DNA of 25,185 nt. Origin: an uncultured Selenomonadaceae bacterium (GTDB lineage Bacteria; Bacillota; Negativicutes; Selenomonadales; Selenomonadaceae). The notes beneath the pieces are model-generated. The model made no database searches. It was not told the origin of the DNA and saw only the letters and a program-made list of their open reading frames with translations. Positions 1 to 7,388 of this stretch are shown here, in pieces (position 1 is the stretch's first letter; every line of letters begins with the position of its first letter). The position numbers and the translations under genes are program-made. Where the stretch lies: positions 27,904 to 53,088 of the forward strand of contig CAJTSO010000008.1 of assembly GCA_910579115.1 (NCBI GenBank). Direction: 5' to 3'.

Positions 1-799
1 CCCGCCGTTCAATGTGGCCGGGGTGGTCATTGGGAGAGAAGATGGCTCCAAGGAAATCAGATTTTGAGTTACCGCTCTTATCGAGGACTCGCTGCCAGAT
101 CGCCGCCGTAGCGCCTAAATTGTAGGGGGTGTTGACCAGGTAATCAAAGGCGAGGGCATCGGCTTCCCGCTCCTGGGGCTTGGTGACGTTATGGGCCTTT
201 ACCTGATTGGCCAAGATGGAGGTGGCAACGGCGATGCCTACGGAGGAGCCGCCGCCGATACCAGCGGCGATGACGGAAAGGGTAGTGCCTTTTTTGAAGC
301 CTTTCTTTACGTGCTCCTTTTGGCCGTGGCCAATTTCATGGGCAATGACTACGGCAACCTCGTCCATATTGTCGACCATATCGAAGAGGCCGGTGTTGAT
401 ACTGATATTGTGGCCAAGGGAGCAGAAAGCGTTGAAACTGGTGTCGGTATTGATGAAATAATTGTACGGCTTGTCGTAAATCGTGGGGTCAATCGCGCCG
501 ACGCCGGCAGTGAGATTGACCATAAGCTCGTCCACTTTGGCATTCAGTACGGGGTCATCGTTTACCCCGTAAGAATTTTTCATGTCCTGATAAAATTCAT
601 CTCGGCCCTGATCATCGAAGTAATCGATCTGAGCGCCGACCTGCTGGGCCTGGGCGCCGGCGACAACCGCCCCGCCGATGGCGCCGCCCAAGTTAAAGGC
701 TTCCGCTTTGGCCGGGAGAATAAGAGCAGAAGGGAAAATTGCCGCCGCCGTCATAAGGGCGGCGATTTTTTTTGTGAGGTTTTTTGAAATCAGTTTCAA
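1..799 (-). CDS. Secreted M48-family zinc metalloprotease (C-terminus cut by window edge)
   Basis: A minus-strand reading frame stays open from 799 to the window edge, giving about 266 residues. The N-terminus has a basic start (KLISKNLTKK), a hydrophobic stretch and an AKAEA-type cleavage site near residue 32, so it is probably exported to the periplasm or cell envelope. The zinc motif HEIGH is at residues 154-158 and the third-ligand motif EAD at about 212-214. A HPGH motif near the visible end also fits the M48 family (BepA/YfgC/Oma1-like). Such proteases handle misfolded or outer-membrane proteins. The start is inferred as TTG at 799-797, with AGGAG about 7 nt upstream; no ATG suits the frame and spacing. 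A TPR tail, if any, would lie outside the window. Family is secure; substrate unknown. Confidence 0.85.
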   Translation of the reverse strand, partial: MKLISKNLTKKIAALMTAAAIFPSALILPAKAEAFNLGGAIGGAVVAGAQAQQVGAQIDYFDDQGRDEFYQDMKNSYGVNDDPVLNAKVDELMVNLTAGVGAIDPTIYDKPYNYFINTDTSFNAFCSLGHNISINTGLFDMVDNMDEVAVVIAHEIGHGQKEHVKKGFKKGTTLSVIAAGIGGGSSVGIAVATSILANQVKAHNVTKPQEREADALAFDYLVNTPYNLGATAAIWQRVLDKSGNSKSDFLGAIFSPNDHPGHIERR

Positions 800-821
800 T
801 GGGAAAACTCCTTTCTGAATT

Positions 822-850
822 ATTATACCGCTATTGTTCAGAGAAAAACC
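822..850 (-). promoter_or_regulatory. Probable promoter of the M48 protease gene
   Basis: A perfect TATAAT (-10) reads on the minus strand at 827-822, about 23 nt upstream of the TTG start. The -35 region (GGTTTT at the right distance) is poor. The rest of 800-965, between the protease start and the OstA-like gene, shows only a GC-rich weak hairpin and no gene. Confidence 0.45.
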
Positions 851-965
851 GTTACCACTTCCTTTTCTTCCGGGCGCCGGCGGCGATGGAGACAGCGGTT
901 CCGGCCGGTCAGCCAGAGCGAACGCCCGCCGCTCGCTTAATTGAAAGGGAGAAAGCTTATGGCTG

Positions 966-1454
966 TTACAGGGCGGGAGAAGCCTCTTCTACGGTCCTGT
1001 TTATTACATGGTAGGTAAGACTTTCATGATTTGTCCGGTTGCCGTTGATGGTCAGACAGACATTCTGACTGAAGACGGCCAGCTTGGTTTGCCAGTTGTA
1101 GGAGGCATCGTCGGCGGTAATGCTGGTCTCGCCCTGCTTAAAGGAGGCGTGCCCGGTAACGGAAGCCGTCTTATCAGGGCCGACTACCGTTACCCTGTCC
1201 CCGCTGAATGTGATGTCGTCTTCGGCGCTGAAAAGGTTGATATTACCTTCGCCGGTAACCACCATGGACAGCAGGTTTACCGTGGCCTTATCGGCCGTGA
1301 TGATCCGCTGGCCGATTTCTACCCGGACATTGCCGGTGAGAACATAGCTCCCGGTTAGAATATCGAAGGCTTTATTGTCAGCGGAAATGGAGGGCCGGGC
1401 AGCGGACGCCTCTTTGGCCGGGATGAAAAATATTCCTGATATTGCCAGAAGCAT
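966..1454 (-). CDS. LptA/OstA-like periplasmic protein
   Basis: The product is about 162 residues counted from the ATG at 1454. A hydrophobic signal segment is followed by a KEASAA cleavage-like site and then a beta-rich repetitive region of the OstA/LptA type (blocks such as GNVRVEIGQRIITADKA and GEGNINLFSAEDDITFSGD). LptA-like proteins bridge the periplasm and carry lipopolysaccharide to the outer membrane, so the gene argues for a diderm cell. The start is uncertain. The ATG at 1454 lacks a well-spaced ribosome binding site and leaves the signal peptide without a basic N-region. Codons just upstream in the same frame would encode KSKGIFLSLL, a better signal peptide, but have no conventional start. 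No other Lpt gene is visible. The family call rests on the repeat-like beta pattern. Confidence 0.7.
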   Translation of the reverse strand: MLLAISGIFFIPAKEASAARPSISADNKAFDILTGSYVLTGNVRVEIGQRIITADKATVNLLSMVVTGEGNINLFSAEDDITFSGDRVTVVGPDKTASVTGHASFKQGETSITADDASYNWQTKLAVFSQNVCLTINGNRTNHESLTYHVINRTVEEASPAL

Positions 1455-1533
1455 CAGCAGGGAAAGAAAAATTCCTTTACTTTTGCCATAAGCATCACCT
1501 TAAAATTTTATGCGCCCGTTTGGACTGCCCTTG

Positions 1534-1564
1534 ATTATATCATATAAATTCTTTCCTGGCGCAA
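1534..1564 (-). promoter_or_regulatory. Extended -10 promoter for the LptA/OstA-like gene
   Basis: Reading the minus strand, TTGCGC (1564-1559) is followed after 19 nt by TGATATAAT (1542-1534), an extended -10 with a perfect TATAAT hexamer. It lies about 80 nt upstream of the coding region and points into it. Confidence 0.65.
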
Positions 1565-1642
1565 GATTTATCTTTATTTTGCAGGAAAAGGGAGAATCGA
1601 CTCAACCGCAGAATATATAGGCTGTGAGAAAATTTGAGCGAC

Positions 1643-1689
1643 TTGTGTAATAAAAAAGCAGGAAAATTGTCACAAACGGCGAATTTTCC
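1643..1689. other. Nested inverted repeats upstream of dnaG
   Basis: GGAAAATT (1661-1668) and AATTTTCC (1682-1689) form a perfect 8-bp inverted repeat around a 13-nt spacer. TTGTG (1643-1647) pairs with CACAA (1671-1675) across part of it. It lies in the 344-bp gap (1455-1798) between the divergent OstA-like gene and dnaG and could be an operator or RNA hairpin. No convincing plus-strand promoter was found in this gap, and the rest of it shows nothing clear. Confidence 0.3.
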
Positions 1690-1798
1690 AACAGTGAAAG
1701 AGAGAGTCCCGAGATTATCGTGTTGGCACCGGATTGGTTACTCCTTCCGTTACTGTTTGCGCCGGGACAGGACCGGCCGCTGCGGGGGAGGATAGCTC

Positions 1799-3667
1799 AT
1801 GAGAAGCGCTGCCATGACAGATTTTATAGAGCGGGTAAAAGAGGCCTCTGATATAGTCAGCGTCGTTTCAGCTTACGTTCCCCTGAAGAAAAAGGGAAAC
1901 AATTACTGGGGCTGCTGCCCTTTTCATCAGGAGAAGACACCGTCCTTCTCCGTAAACGGCGAAAAGGGTTTCTTCTATTGCTTCGGCTGCCATGCGGGGG
2001 GAAATGTCTTTAAGTTTATTTCCCTGGCGGAAAATGTCTCTTTTTTTGAAGCCCTGAAGCTTCAGGCGGACCGTTTGGGAATGCCCTTGCCGGAAGCGGA
2101 AAAATCCCCGGAGGAACTCCGGCGGGATCAGCATTACAACCAGCTCCGTCAGGTTCTGCAAATGGCGAGGGACTATTTCCACAACTGCCTTACGAAGACG
2201 GAAATGGGTGCGGCGGGCAGAAGTTACTGGACCGCCCGGGGCATTGGCGACGGGATAATTTCCGAGTTTTCCCTGGGCTTTTCCCCGGATTCCTTTGATA
2301 AATTCAATACGGCTTTCCAAAGGCGCGGTATCAGCGAATCCCTGCTTTTAGAAGCCGGCTTGGTAAAAAAGAGCGAGCGGGGCGGCGTCTACGACCGTTT
2401 CCGCAATCGGGTGATGATACCGATTGCCGATGAAAGGGGCCGTATTGTGGCCTTCGGCGGCCGGGTCATGGACAGCGGCGAGCCGAAGTATTTGAACTCT
2501 CCTGAAACCCCATTGTTCAACAAGCGCCGTATGCTGTTCGGTCTTGACCGGGCGGCAAAGGCAATCCGCTCCGCGGGAAAGGTGATCGTGGTTGAGGGCT
2601 ACATGGACGCCATATCTCTGGCGGCCGCCGGGATAAGGAATGTGGTGGCCTCGCTGGGCACCGCCTTTACCAGGGAACAGTGCCGCCTGCTGATGCGCTA
2701 CGCCCCAGAGGTTTATTTTTGCTATGACAGCGATGCCGCCGGGCAGAATGCCACCATGCGGGCGCTGGGTATTCTGCGAGAGGCCGGGGCAAAGGCAAAG
2801 GTACTCATTGTCCCGGAGGGAAAGGATCCGGACGAATTTGTCCGGCGGCAGGGCAGTGAGTCATTCTCCCGCCTGATGGAAGCGGCCCAGCCGGTAATTG
2901 ACTACCAGCTGAATTTTCTTTTTGGAAAAGCCAGGCTGGGCAGCGAGGCAGGACGGCAGGAGGCCCTGAAAAGCGTGTTGCCGGTGCTTTATTCCGTAAG
3001 GGATGACGTGGTTAATTATAATCATTACCTTCGTCAGGTAGCCGGGAGACTGTCGATTGATGAAGGGATTATCTCCCAAAGCGTAGCCCGTTACCGGCCT
3101 CAGCCGGAGTATGTCGGAGCCGGGCAGGCTGGCCGGAGTCGAGTGACGGTAGCGGCTGACCAGACAGTCCGTCAGAAGGAGGAGCCGGGACAGGGAACGA
3201 CCGGTGCAGCTCGGGTACGGGTGGAGCAGTCTGTGCGCAACGCGGGACGGGTCATCCTTCGCCAGCTGTGGCAGGATGCCGGAGCGCTGCCGTATCTGCT
3301 GGCGGAAATACCCCTTGAGGAGTACCCTGATCCTCTGGTCAGGGGAATCATCGCCTCCTTTGTCAAGGACGTTGCCGCCGGCCGGGAATTGTCGGAGAGC
3401 AGTCTTGACGAAATCTCGTCGGCCGAACTGTCCCGGGCGATAATGAGCGCCGTGCCGGGCGAGGATCTGATGGGTCTTTTCGAGGAATGTATCGCGGTGA
3501 TCCGCCGGGCAGTATTAAAGAATAAATACGAGGAGCAGCGGCTTCTGGCTGACGCTCTTGACCATAAAGGAAATACCGAGGGATCCCTTGCCGCTCTGCG
3601 TGAGGCATCCCGGCTGAAAAAAGAAATGGATGGGCTGGACAGTGGCAAGAAATTCTCAGGCGGCTGA
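1799..3667 (+). CDS. dnaG: DNA primase
   Basis: This 622-residue enzyme makes the RNA primers for DNA replication. The N-terminal CHC2 zinc-binding domain is intact (C40, H43, C61, C64, with the WGCCPFH and FYCFGCH motifs). The core contains the TOPRIM catalytic motifs EGYMD (266-270) and YDSDAAG (D310, D312). The C-terminal part (roughly 440-622) would be the helicase-interacting region and is poorly conserved, as usual. The ATG at 1799 follows GGGGGAGGA at good spacing; an internal ATG at 1814 is less well placed. dnaG directly precedes rpoD with a 28-bp gap, the classical macromolecular-synthesis arrangement, so the two are probably co-transcribed. Confidence 0.97.
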   Translation: MRSAAMTDFIERVKEASDIVSVVSAYVPLKKKGNNYWGCCPFHQEKTPSFSVNGEKGFFYCFGCHAGGNVFKFISLAENVSFFEALKLQADRLGMPLPEAEKSPEELRRDQHYNQLRQVLQMARDYFHNCLTKTEMGAAGRSYWTARGIGDGIISEFSLGFSPDSFDKFNTAFQRRGISESLLLEAGLVKKSERGGVYDRFRNRVMIPIADERGRIVAFGGRVMDSGEPKYLNSPETPLFNKRRMLFGLDRAAKAIRSAGKVIVVEGYMDAISLAAAGIRNVVASLGTAFTREQCRLLMRYAPEVYFCYDSDAAGQNATMRALGILREAGAKAKVLIVPEGKDPDEFVRRQGSESFSRLMEAAQPVIDYQLNFLFGKARLGSEAGRQEALKSVLPVLYSVRDDVVNYNHYLRQVAGRLSIDEGIISQSVARYRPQPEYVGAGQAGRSRVTVAADQTVRQKEEPGQGTTGAARVRVEQSVRNAGRVILRQLWQDAGALPYLLAEIPLEEYPDPLVRGIIASFVKDVAAGRELSESSLDEISSAELSRAIMSAVPGEDLMGLFEECIAVIRRAVLKNKYEEQRLLADALDHKGNTEGSLAALREASRLKKEMDGLDSGKKFSGG

Positions 3668-3695
3668 AATAAAGAAAACGGAGGGAGGGACAGAG

Positions 3696-5657
3696 ATGGC
3701 GGCAAAGAAAAAAGCTGAGGAAGTAAAGACAGAAGAAAGAACTGGCGGAAGAGCTGTTGCGGCGGAAAAGGTTGCTTCCGGGAAGATTGCCCGGAAGCAA
3801 CCGGAAAAGAAACCGGCAAAAAAAACGGTTAAAAAGGCTCCGGCCAAAGAGTCCGAGGTAATAGAAAAAAAGATCCCCCCTGGGCAGGCGAAAACTTCAA
3901 CCGAGACAGCGGGGAAAAAGCCGGTGAAGGAATTCGCAGCCGGGAAAGCTGTCAAGGAAGTTAAGCCGGCTGATGTAAAGGCTGAGACTGTTACAGCAGC
4001 AGAGGCGGCGAAAAAAAAGGAGCCGGATGAGGAAGTAAAGCCGGACAAGAAGAAGCCGGAGATAAATAAACCGGCGGCGGAGAAAAAAGCAGTAGAGGAA
4101 ACGGTTGAAAAGAAGGTCCCGGCCAGAAAAAAAGCCGCAGTCCTAAAATCCGATTCTGTCCCTGTAGAAAAGCCGGAAAAGACCGCTGTCAAGCTGGAAA
4201 AGAAAGAAATGGCGGAGCGGGAAACTCTCTCCGCCGCCGCGTTGGATAAGCTGTCTGAAGCGGTAAACAGGGAAGATAAAGACGGTCTGCCGGAGCCGAC
4301 CCCGGGAGAATTGGCAAAGGTAGAACTGGAGAACGCCAAAGGGAAAGACGCCAAACAGAAGCAGAGGAAGAAAGAAAAAGAGCTGAAGCAGAAGGCGGCA
4401 AAGCAATCGAAAAATGCCGCCGGCAGCGTTCAGGCTCAAAATGAAAAAGCCCTTAGCGGAGAAGACGAGTCTTTGCTCTCGGAGGACGTGGGCAAGCTCT
4501 GTGAGGCGCTCGTTCAAAAGGCCAGGCACAATCAAAATTCCATAACGAACCATGATATAGCGGCCGCCATCGGAAATCGGTTCGTAGATACGGAAACATT
4601 GGATGAAATATACAGCCGTCTCTTCAAGCAGGGGCTGGAAATCGAAAATGATGATGAGCCCGATGAAGGAGAGGATGGAGACTCAATTTCCCTGGTAGAT
4701 GACGAGCTCGACAAGAGTATTTCCCTGGTTGGTGATGATAGTGACGGATTGGGCATTGAGGGAGACTCTAAAGACGAGGACGGCAAGGAGGATGGTCCCG
4801 AGCTGGATCTTTCCGTGCCGGAAGGAATCGCCATTGATGATCCGGTCCGTATGTACCTGAAGGAAATTGGCCGGGTGGCCCTCCTGACTGCCGACGAAGA
4901 AATTCAGCTGGCAAAGCAGATGGAAAATGGTGATGTGGAAGCTCAGAAACGGCTGGCCGAGGCAAATCTCCGGCTGGTGGTGTCCATTGCCAAGCGTTAC
5001 GTAGGCAGGGGTATGTTGTTTCTTGACCTCATTCAGGAGGGAAATCTCGGCCTGATAAAGGCCGTAGAGAAATTTGATTATAACAAGGGCTACAAGTTCA
5101 GTACCTATGCCACCTGGTGGATCCGTCAGGCCATTACCAGAGCCATCGCCGATCAGGCCAGGACCATCCGGATCCCCGTTCACATGGTGGAAACCATCAA
5201 CAAGCTCATAAGGGTGTCCCGTCAGCTACTGCAGGAGCTGGGCCGTGATCCTTCCCTGGAGGAAATCGGAGAGAAGATGGACCTTAATGTGGAACGGGTC
5301 AGGGAGATTCTGAAAATCGCTCAAGAGCCAGTTTCCTTGGAGACGCCTATCGGTGAAGAGGAGGATTCCCACTTGGGAGACTTCATAGAGGACCATGATG
5401 CACCGGCGCCGGCTGATGCCGCTTCCTTCACCCTCCTGAAGGAACAGCTGGAGGAGGTTCTGGACACCCTTACCCCCAGAGAGAAGAAAGTCCTCCGACT
5501 GCGCTTTGGCCTTGACGATGGACGGGCAAGAACCCTTGAGGAGGTAGGACAGAGCTTCGGCGTGACGAGAGAACGCATTCGGCAAATAGAAGCGAAGGCT
5601 CTCCGCAAGCTCCGGCATCCCAGCCGCAGCCGTAAGCTCCGGGATTTTCTCGATTAA
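3696..5657 (+). CDS. rpoD: Primary RNA polymerase sigma factor (sigma-70/sigma-A), long basic N-terminal extension
   Basis: The 653-residue protein directs RNA polymerase to housekeeping promoters. Conserved regions are region 1.1 (about 260-325), region 1.2 from DDPVRMYL (381 on), region 2 (about 424-495, with the DLIQEGNLGL and YATWWIRQAI motifs), region 3 (about 498-560), and region 4 with its helix-turn-helix near 613-640 (TLEEVGQSFGVTRERIRQIE). Residues 1 to about 255 are low-complexity and rich in Lys, Ala, Glu and Pro (KKPAKK-type repeats); this makes the protein far longer than the roughly 370-residue Bacillus SigA. An acidic Asp/Glu-rich linker (about 325-375) follows region 1.1. The ATG at 3696 is chosen because GGAGGGA precedes it; the frame is open further upstream into dnaG. 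A terminator follows directly. Confidence 0.96.
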   Translation: MAAKKKAEEVKTEERTGGRAVAAEKVASGKIARKQPEKKPAKKTVKKAPAKESEVIEKKIPPGQAKTSTETAGKKPVKEFAAGKAVKEVKPADVKAETVTAAEAAKKKEPDEEVKPDKKKPEINKPAAEKKAVEETVEKKVPARKKAAVLKSDSVPVEKPEKTAVKLEKKEMAERETLSAAALDKLSEAVNREDKDGLPEPTPGELAKVELENAKGKDAKQKQRKKEKELKQKAAKQSKNAAGSVQAQNEKALSGEDESLLSEDVGKLCEALVQKARHNQNSITNHDIAAAIGNRFVDTETLDEIYSRLFKQGLEIENDDEPDEGEDGDSISLVDDELDKSISLVGDDSDGLGIEGDSKDEDGKEDGPELDLSVPEGIAIDDPVRMYLKEIGRVALLTADEEIQLAKQMENGDVEAQKRLAEANLRLVVSIAKRYVGRGMLFLDLIQEGNLGLIKAVEKFDYNKGYKFSTYATWWIRQAITRAIADQARTIRIPVHMVETINKLIRVSRQLLQELGRDPSLEEIGEKMDLNVERVREILKIAQEPVSLETPIGEEEDSHLGDFIEDHDAPAPADAASFTLLKEQLEEVLDTLTPREKKVLRLRFGLDDGRARTLEEVGQSFGVTRERIRQIEAKALRKLRHPSRSRKLRDFLD

Positions 5658-5658
5658 A

Positions 5659-5708
5659 AAAACGCCAACGGAATTTGAAAAATTCCGTTGGCGTTTTCTG
5701 TTTTTTTT
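5659..5708 (+). terminator. Rho-independent terminator after rpoD
   Basis: AAAACGCCAACGGAATTT pairs perfectly with its complement around a tiny loop (5659-5694), followed by TTTTCTG and a run of eight T. It closes the dnaG-rpoD unit. Confidence 0.93.
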
Positions 5709-5875
5709 GATATATTGAAATATACTTATACGATAACGGCAAAAGGATGCCTCCTACTTTAATTTGTTTCATCAGCTAAGAGGATGGAAATGATATCTCC
5801 ACCGCCGCTGAACGCAGAAAGGCAAATGCCTGTAGCATTTTCTTTAACAATGGCACTATAAAGTGAGGTAGCAGA
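5709..5875 (+). promoter_or_regulatory. Leader/intergenic region upstream of trmK
   Basis: This 167-bp gap should hold the promoter of the trmK group. A TATAAA lies about 20 nt before trmK but has no clear -35. A small hairpin AAATGC/GCATTT (5824-5829 with 5835-5840) is followed by a short T-rich stretch. I could not match it to a known riboswitch. GTGAGG about 8 nt before the ATG serves as the ribosome binding site. Confidence 0.3.
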
Positions 5876-6568
5876 ATGAATTTAGGGCTCCGTTTAGAGG
5901 CAGTAGCCCAATTGGCTGGAACAGGGAGCTACAAGCAGGGGGCGGATATCGGCACGGATCACGCCAGACTGGCCATCGAGCTGGTAAAGAGAGGGATTTG
6001 CAAAAAAGTTATTGCCTCGGACAAGAATACCGGTCCCTGTGAGGCTGCCCGCCGCGCCATTTTGGGCGAAGCCCTTTCGGATTTGGTAGAAGTCCGGCAG
6101 GGGGACGGACTGGCTTCCTTGTCACCGGGGGAGGTGGAGCTGATAACCATCGCCGGTATGGGCGGGAAGCTGATGCTGAATATTCTCGCTGAGGGCCGGG
6201 CGGTAATGTTCAATAATCCAAGGCTCGTTCTCCAGCCCCAGACTGATTTAATCGAAGTGCGGCGGAGCCTCTGCGAGGAAGGCTGGCAGATCGTGGATGA
6301 GTCCCTGGCCGAAGAAAACGGGCATTTATATGTGGCGCTGGCTTTTGAAAAGGCAGGCGGGTCCGTATGTTCTCTCCCCGAGGAACAGCTGATAACGGGG
6401 GTATACCTGAAAAAGAAAATGCCAACGCTCTGGATGAAGTACGCTGAAGAAAATATCATCCGGCTCCGCCGGGCGGTTGCCGGTATGGAGCAGGGAAAGA
6501 ACGCCGGAGGCTCGTTGGAATACCTCCGGCAGAAGCAGGAACTGGCCATATGGGAGAAATCGATATGA
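5876..6568 (+). CDS. trmK: tRNA (adenine(22)-N1)-methyltransferase, TrmK family
   Basis: The 230-residue protein matches the TrmK/YqfN family, SAM-dependent enzymes that methylate A22 in the D-loop of tRNA. The glycine-rich SAM motif appears as ADIGTDHARL (about residues 23-32), followed by the acidic ASDK motif, VRQGDGL, and the characteristic ITIAGMGGKLM segment. The C-terminal part (about 155-230) is the helical tail typical of the family. trmK follows rpoD and precedes a Nif3 gene, the same neighbourhood as Bacillus yqfN-yqfO. Its stop overlaps the following start, so translation is probably coupled. Confidence 0.9.
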   Translation: MNLGLRLEAVAQLAGTGSYKQGADIGTDHARLAIELVKRGICKKVIASDKNTGPCEAARRAILGEALSDLVEVRQGDGLASLSPGEVELITIAGMGGKLMLNILAEGRAVMFNNPRLVLQPQTDLIEVRRSLCEEGWQIVDESLAEENGHLYVALAFEKAGGSVCSLPEEQLITGVYLKKKMPTLWMKYAEENIIRLRRAVAGMEQGKNAGGSLEYLRQKQELAIWEKSI

Positions 6569-7377
6569 AAAAAGAATGTTCTGTAGCGGAGGTCATGTCC
6601 ATAATGGAAGCTTGGGCGCCGAAGCGCCTGGCGGAGGACTGGGATAACCCCGGCCTGCTGGTGGGCAGTCCCGCCCGAAGGGTCGGCAAAATAATGACTT
6701 GTCTTGACGTGCTGGAATCGGTGGCCGACGAGGCCATTGAAAGGGACTGCGGCCTGATAATCGCCCATCACCCGGTAATATTTCGGGGACAGAAGCACCT
6801 GCGGACGGATCTCCCTCTGGGGCGGCTGCTGCAAAAGCTTTTGTCCCGGGATATCGCGGTGATTGCCGCCCATACAAATCTCGATATTACCGAAGGCGGG
6901 GTAAACGATGTTCTGGCGGGGAAGCTGGGACTTCGGGCCTTGCAGCCATTCATGATCACCGATACGGGGGACAGCCTCGGACGGATGGGGGAGACAGAAG
7001 CCCCGCTGGATCTCTGCGAATTTGCCAAAGCTGTCCGGGATAAACTGGGAGCAGGTCATGTCCGCCTTGTGCGCCCCTTCGGGAACGGGAAGAAGCCGGT
7101 GAAAAGGGTGGCCGTCTGTTCCGGGGCCGGGGGAGAATTTATCGACAAGGCGGTTTTGGCCGGGGCAAATGTATACGTGACCGGCGATGTAAAGTATCAC
7201 GAGGCCCGTCATGCTCAGGAGCTTGGGCTGCCGGTTATCGACGCGGGACATTTTTTTACGGAGCAGCTTATTGCCGGAGTGATTGCCGGCCGGGTGAGTA
7301 AGGAGCTGGCCCGGCGGGGCTATGAAATAGATGTCAGGGAAGAGCAGAGCTCCGCTGATCCTTTTGAGGTGATATAG
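6565..7377 (+). CDS. Nif3-like dinuclear metal-center protein, short form without the PII-like insert
   Basis: The 270-residue protein has the Nif3/YbgI metal-site residues: H68-H69 in IIAHHP, H103 and D107 in HTNLD, and H229 with E233 in GHFFTEQ. The family is often labelled GTP cyclohydrolase I type 2, but its biochemical role is poorly settled. The Bacillus YqfO type is about 370 residues because a PII/CutA-like domain is inserted in the middle; this protein lacks it and runs straight between the two halves. A separate copy of such a domain is encoded at 23461-23787. The ATG at 6565 overlaps the trmK stop (ATGA) and has GGAG 8 nt upstream. An in-frame ATG at 6550 is less well supported. 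Confidence 0.88.
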   Translation: MKKECSVAEVMSIMEAWAPKRLAEDWDNPGLLVGSPARRVGKIMTCLDVLESVADEAIERDCGLIIAHHPVIFRGQKHLRTDLPLGRLLQKLLSRDIAVIAAHTNLDITEGGVNDVLAGKLGLRALQPFMITDTGDSLGRMGETEAPLDLCEFAKAVRDKLGAGHVRLVRPFGNGKKPVKRVAVCSGAGGEFIDKAVLAGANVYVTGDVKYHEARHAQELGLPVIDAGHFFTEQLIAGVIAGRVSKELARRGYEIDVREEQSSADPFEVI

Positions 7378-7387
7378 AGGTGATATA
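7366..7387 (+). repeat. 11-bp tandem duplication carrying the thiE ribosome binding site
   Basis: GAGGTGATATA occurs twice head to tail (7366-7376 and 7377-7387). The junction supplies the TAG stop of the Nif3 gene, and the second copy supplies the GAGGTGA ribosome binding site just before the thiE ATG at 7389. Confidence 0.9.
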
Positions 7388-7388
7388 G

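Noticed and set aside
739..776. Terminator-like hairpin with a T run on the plus strand (GCCGCCG/GGGCGGC then T8).
   Set aside because: It lies inside the signal-peptide coding region of the minus-strand protease gene and follows from its Lys/Ala codons; no plus-strand gene precedes it.
191..787. Long plus-strand open frame over the M48 protease.
   Set aside because: The opposite strand encodes the clear HEIGH metalloprotease; the plus-strand product has no recognisable features.
5760..5845. Possible glycine-type riboswitch upstream of trmK (ACCGCCG, GGCAAATGCC).
   Set aside because: The conserved core positions do not line up with the aptamer consensus as I know it, and the downstream gene gives no metabolic reason.
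6399..6414. GTATACCTG motif resembling the inverted-repeat core.
   Set aside because: Only nine bases match and it is within trmK coding sequence without a partner site.
5959..7251. 430-codon minus-strand open frame over trmK and nif3.
   Set aside because: It is the antisense of two well-supported genes, with no start site or family motif.
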